DNA of 64,000 bases from Paenibacillus sp. UNC451MF (GTDB lineage Bacteria > Bacillota > Bacilli > Paenibacillales > NBRC-103111), in contig NZ_JMLS01000014.1 of assembly GCF_000686845.1 (NCBI RefSeq), positions 124,001-188,000 of the forward strand. Direction: 5' to 3'. A program made the translations under genes and the position numbers. Under the pieces are notes generated by a model, which did not search any database, was not told where the DNA came from, and worked only from the letters and a program-made list of their open reading frames with translations. How positions within the stretch are numbered: the stretch's first letter is position 1; the number at the start of each line of letters is the position of its first letter. This document shows, piece after piece, positions 61,658 to 64,000 of this stretch.

Positions 61658-62942
61658 AATCGGTTCAGCTCCTCTTCATTCATAAAGGCCGGCAGCCGTA
61701 AACGGACCCTCGTTCCTCCCTCATCGGGTGCAAAGACACGAACGCCGTACCTGTCTCCAAAATGGAGCCGAATGCGATGATGTACGTTCGCAAGTCCCAT
61801 TCCTTGCTTGCGGGACAGCACCCAATCCGTTACCTCACAGGCTGACTCTCCCGCTGGCAAATCATGCAAAAATTCCGTTCCCCCGTCCGACATGCGGATC
61901 GAGGTTAAAATGCCGATACCATCATCCCGGACCTCGAAGACAATGTCCCTTTCCTGCAGCAGCCCTGTTACCGTTATGCAGCCCGGCCCTTCCTTCGGCT
62001 CGATACCGTGGAAAATCGCATTTTCCAGAACAGGCTGCAGCACCAGCTTCAGTGTCTTGTAATGCAAAATATGATCGTCAACTTCCAACACAACGTTCAG
62101 GCGATCATCCTGTCGAGCCATCTGGATATGAATATAGTTGCGCAAATTATCCATTTCCTCCGCTACCGTAACCCTGGTTGGATTCTAGAGTAGTAAGTAT
62201 CCCCGCTTAAATTTTCACCAATTAGAGACTTGTCCTTCGCTGAAATGACGGTCCCAGCACGGTCTACCATGACGATGCGCTCATATTCCTTCCCGGCATA
62301 AGCATACTGCTTGTACAAGAAGCTCTCATTCACATTAATCATCAGCAGCCCGAGCGGCTTCCCGCTCTCAAAATCCTTTAAAGCGCGAACTGCCGTAATG
62401 AAATGGTTCTCATTAACAATGGGTATCAGGCGCTTGGACGGGTCTGCCAGCCAAACAATTCCACCGTCATGCTGCATGATTTCGTCATACCAGCTTTCCT
62501 GTTCCAGCGTATGAATCCCGATTTTGCTGCCGTCATAATAAGTATGGAGTTCAAAACCGTTTCGTCCGAACACGGACGTATAATACTCAAGCCAAGTGAA
62601 CGCAAACTTGTAATTGACGATCATTTTGATCAAAAATTGCTTCTTGGCGGCTTCCTCATAGGATCCCAACCCGAACGGCTGCATCAGCATACTGTGCAGA
62701 TCCTCGTTAGCAAAATATAAATTGGACACGGACACGACATCTGCCGCCATTATGTTAAGCTTCTCGGATATGAGCCCGAGCATGCTAAGCGTAGAAGCGC
62801 TGGCCTGCTCCTCCAACGTGTTCTTGGAAATCGTCAGTGACACATAGCTGTAAAGTCCTAATGGAAATACAATAAGGCATAAAAAAGCGATCAGCAGCTT
62901 TCTTTGAACACTGCTTTTACTATTGAACCATTTGAGCCGCAT
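61654..62942 (-). pseudogene. YesM-type sensor histidine kinase, internal deletion and frameshift
   Basis: Two pieces of one kinase remain. The first (62942 down to 62163; 259 residues from ATG 62942, with AAGGAGGG upstream) has the N-terminal membrane helix (LLIAFLCLIVFPLGLYSYV) and the outside sensor domain, ending at GENLSGDTYYSRIQ and then PGLR and stop. The second (62154 down to 61654) starts in the C-terminal ATPase domain: VLQPVLENAIFHGI (N box), VRDDGIGI and GMGLANVHHRI. In the second frame the sequence upstream reads VTVAEEMDNLRNYI, the usual lead-in to the ATPase. Membrane helix 2, HAMP and the His box (NPHFLFNTL) are absent in all frames, roughly 140 residues. A working kinase is not possible as read. 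Confidence 0.85.
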
Positions 62943-63040
62943 TATGGCCCTCCTTATTAAGGCGCTTACATTTTTTCCTGACCATTGTATCACGTTTTAA
63001 CCGCAGCGGAACTCGGGATGCAAAAAAAGACTGTAGGCCA

Positions 63041-63073
63041 AAAAAACCGTTCGGCTGTAACAGCCGAACGGTT
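63041..63073 (-). terminator. Terminator of the Opp-like gene at the window end
   Basis: A perfect 13-base stem (AACCGTTCGGCTG) with a three-base loop; on the minus strand it ends in six T. It lies 16 bases after the stop of the ATPase gene. Confidence 0.92.
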
Positions 63074-63088
63074 CTGAACAAAAGCTAT

Positions 63089-64000
63089 CTATGATATATA
63101 ATGACAGGCGGCAAAGTGTTCCTCTCCGTGCTCGGCAAGCTCTGGAGCCGTTGTTTTGCACAGCTCCGTCGCATACGGACAGCGAGTATGAAAGCGGCAG
63201 CCGGACGGAGGATTCTTAGGACTTGGAACATCCCCCTGCAGGATGATACGTTCCCTGCGGAGATCAAGCGAAGGACTTGGCACCGCCGACAGCAGCGCCT
63301 TCGTGTAAGGATGCAGCGGGTTGTGGAACAGCTCCTCGGATTCCGCAAGCTCCACAATTTCTCCCAAGTACATGACGGCAATGCGGTTGCTGACATGCTT
63401 GACGACGCTCAAATCATGGGAAATGAACAAATACGTCAGGTCGAACTCCTCCTGCAAATCCTGCATCAGGTTAATAACCTGCGCTTGCACCGACACGTCC
63501 AGAGCCGACACAGGCTCATCGCACACAATATATTTGGGGTTCAGCGCCAATGCTCTTGCAATGCCGACCCGTTGGCGTCTGCCTCCATCCAGTTCATGCG
63601 GATAGCGATGGTACCAACGCGGGTCCAAGCCGACCTTCTCCATCAAATGGACGACTTGATCCATTCGCTCTTTGCGGCCTCCGCCCATTTTATGGACGAC
63701 CAAAGGACGCATGATCGTTTCACCGATCGATTTGCGAGGGTCCAAAGAGGAGTACGGGTCCTGGAAAATGATCTGCATTTCTCTACGGAGCTGCTTCATC
63801 TGCTTGTCCGACAAGTCCAGCACATTCGTTCCGTCGTAATGCACCGCCCCTGAGGTCGGCTCGAGAAGCCTCAGCGTCAGCCTACCGGTCGTCGATTTGC
63901 CGCATCCGCTTTCGCCAACCAATCCGAGTGTTTCGCCACGGTAAATATGAAAGCTGATCCCATCAACCGCTCGAACTGGCTGTGAGCCTGAAGCAAAGTG
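63089..64000 (-). CDS. Oligopeptide ABC transporter ATP-binding protein (OppF type), cut by window end
   Basis: The frame is open to the last base, so the N-terminus lies beyond the window; 303 residues are visible, beginning just before [14 protein letters not shown]. Walker A is GESGCGKST, Walker [13 protein letters not shown], and the C-terminal peptide-transporter extension has [12 protein letters not shown] and CRFHTRCP. The signature reads [15 protein letters not shown]: Ser of LSGGQ is replaced by Asp and Gln by Arg, unusual for an active ATPase. It is a different copy from the oppF-like gene at 2211-3176 and is the last gene of its operon. Confidence 0.88.
   Translation of the reverse strand, partial: HFASGSQPVRAVDGISFHIYRGETLGLVGESGCGKSTTGRLTLRLLEPTSGAVHYDGTNVLDLSDKQMKQLRREMQIIFQDPYSSLDPRKSIGETIMRPLVVHKMGGGRKERMDQVVHLMEKVGLDPRWYHRYPHELDGGRRQRVGIARALALNPKYIVCDEPVSALDVSVQAQVINLMQDLQEEFDLTYLFISHDLSVVKHVSNRIAVMYLGEIVELAESEELFHNPLHPYTKALLSAVPSPSLDLRRERIILQGDVPSPKNPPSGCRFHTRCPYATELCKTTAPELAEHGEEHFAACHYIS

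Noticed and set aside
63101-63853. 250-residue plus-strand frame opposite the OppF-type ATPase
   Set aside because: Complement of conserved ABC motifs; no independent coding evidence.

Overview
The window comes from a spore-forming, Gram-positive soil bacterium, most likely Paenibacillus or a close relative. The signs are strong AGGAGG-type ribosome binding sites, lipoprotein-type binding proteins, a YheC/D-type spore-coat ATP-grasp gene, an AraC-output response regulator with a YesM-type kinase, and a matching CcpA cre site. No rRNA, tRNA, CRISPR array, transposase or phage gene was seen.

Region by region. (1) 1-8.1 kb: the end of an SDR oxidoreductase gene with a MarR regulator (+), converging on a minus-strand dipeptide/oligopeptide ABC operon (oppA-B-C-D-F like) that ends in an unrecognised 177-residue gene and an OsmC-like peroxidase. 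(2) 8.1-30.9 kb: a twelve-gene minus-strand operon for a sulfated, uronic-acid-containing polysaccharide of the glycosaminoglycan type. It encodes two exported lyases (one a 1260-residue multidomain protein, one a lipoprotein), three sugar-binding lipoproteins without permeases, and six cytoplasmic enzymes or groups: two heparinase-II-like lyases, a third heparinase II/III-fold protein, two sulfatases, a GH88 unsaturated glucuronyl hydrolase and a PHP-type metallohydrolase. A divergent ROK repressor, a cre site and a terminator bound the unit. The apparent strategy is to cut outside, import sulfated oligosaccharides, then desulfate and split them inside.

(3) 32.6-36.9 kb: a YheC/D-like gene, a parallel beta-helix protein fused to a PDZ domain, and a divergent AraC regulator. 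(4) 36.9-54.2 kb: nine genes in two divergent arms, bounded by terminators. They encode a TRAFAC-type GTPase with a zinc ribbon, a GAP1-like protein with a membrane anchor and outside Ig-like domains, a tubulin/FtsZ-like GTPase, a 788-residue unknown, two von Willebrand A proteins in the membrane, a zinc-ribbon membrane protein, a signal-anchored protein and a 50-residue membrane peptide. This is the best candidate for a little-described system: two different GTPases linked to an envelope-spanning adhesion/sensing complex. I see no recognisable toxin or nuclease, so a defence role is only a hypothesis.

(5) 54.4-64 kb: a MOSC protein, then a second sulfated-sugar module (binding protein, two permeases, sulfatase) beside a two-component system whose sensor kinase has lost its central part, and finally the end of another Opp-type ATPase gene cut by the window edge.

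Recurring features are short RNA hairpins between binding-protein genes and their downstream genes, and a repeated hairpin placed immediately before the Shine-Dalgarno sequence of two genes in the GTPase/tubulin cluster.
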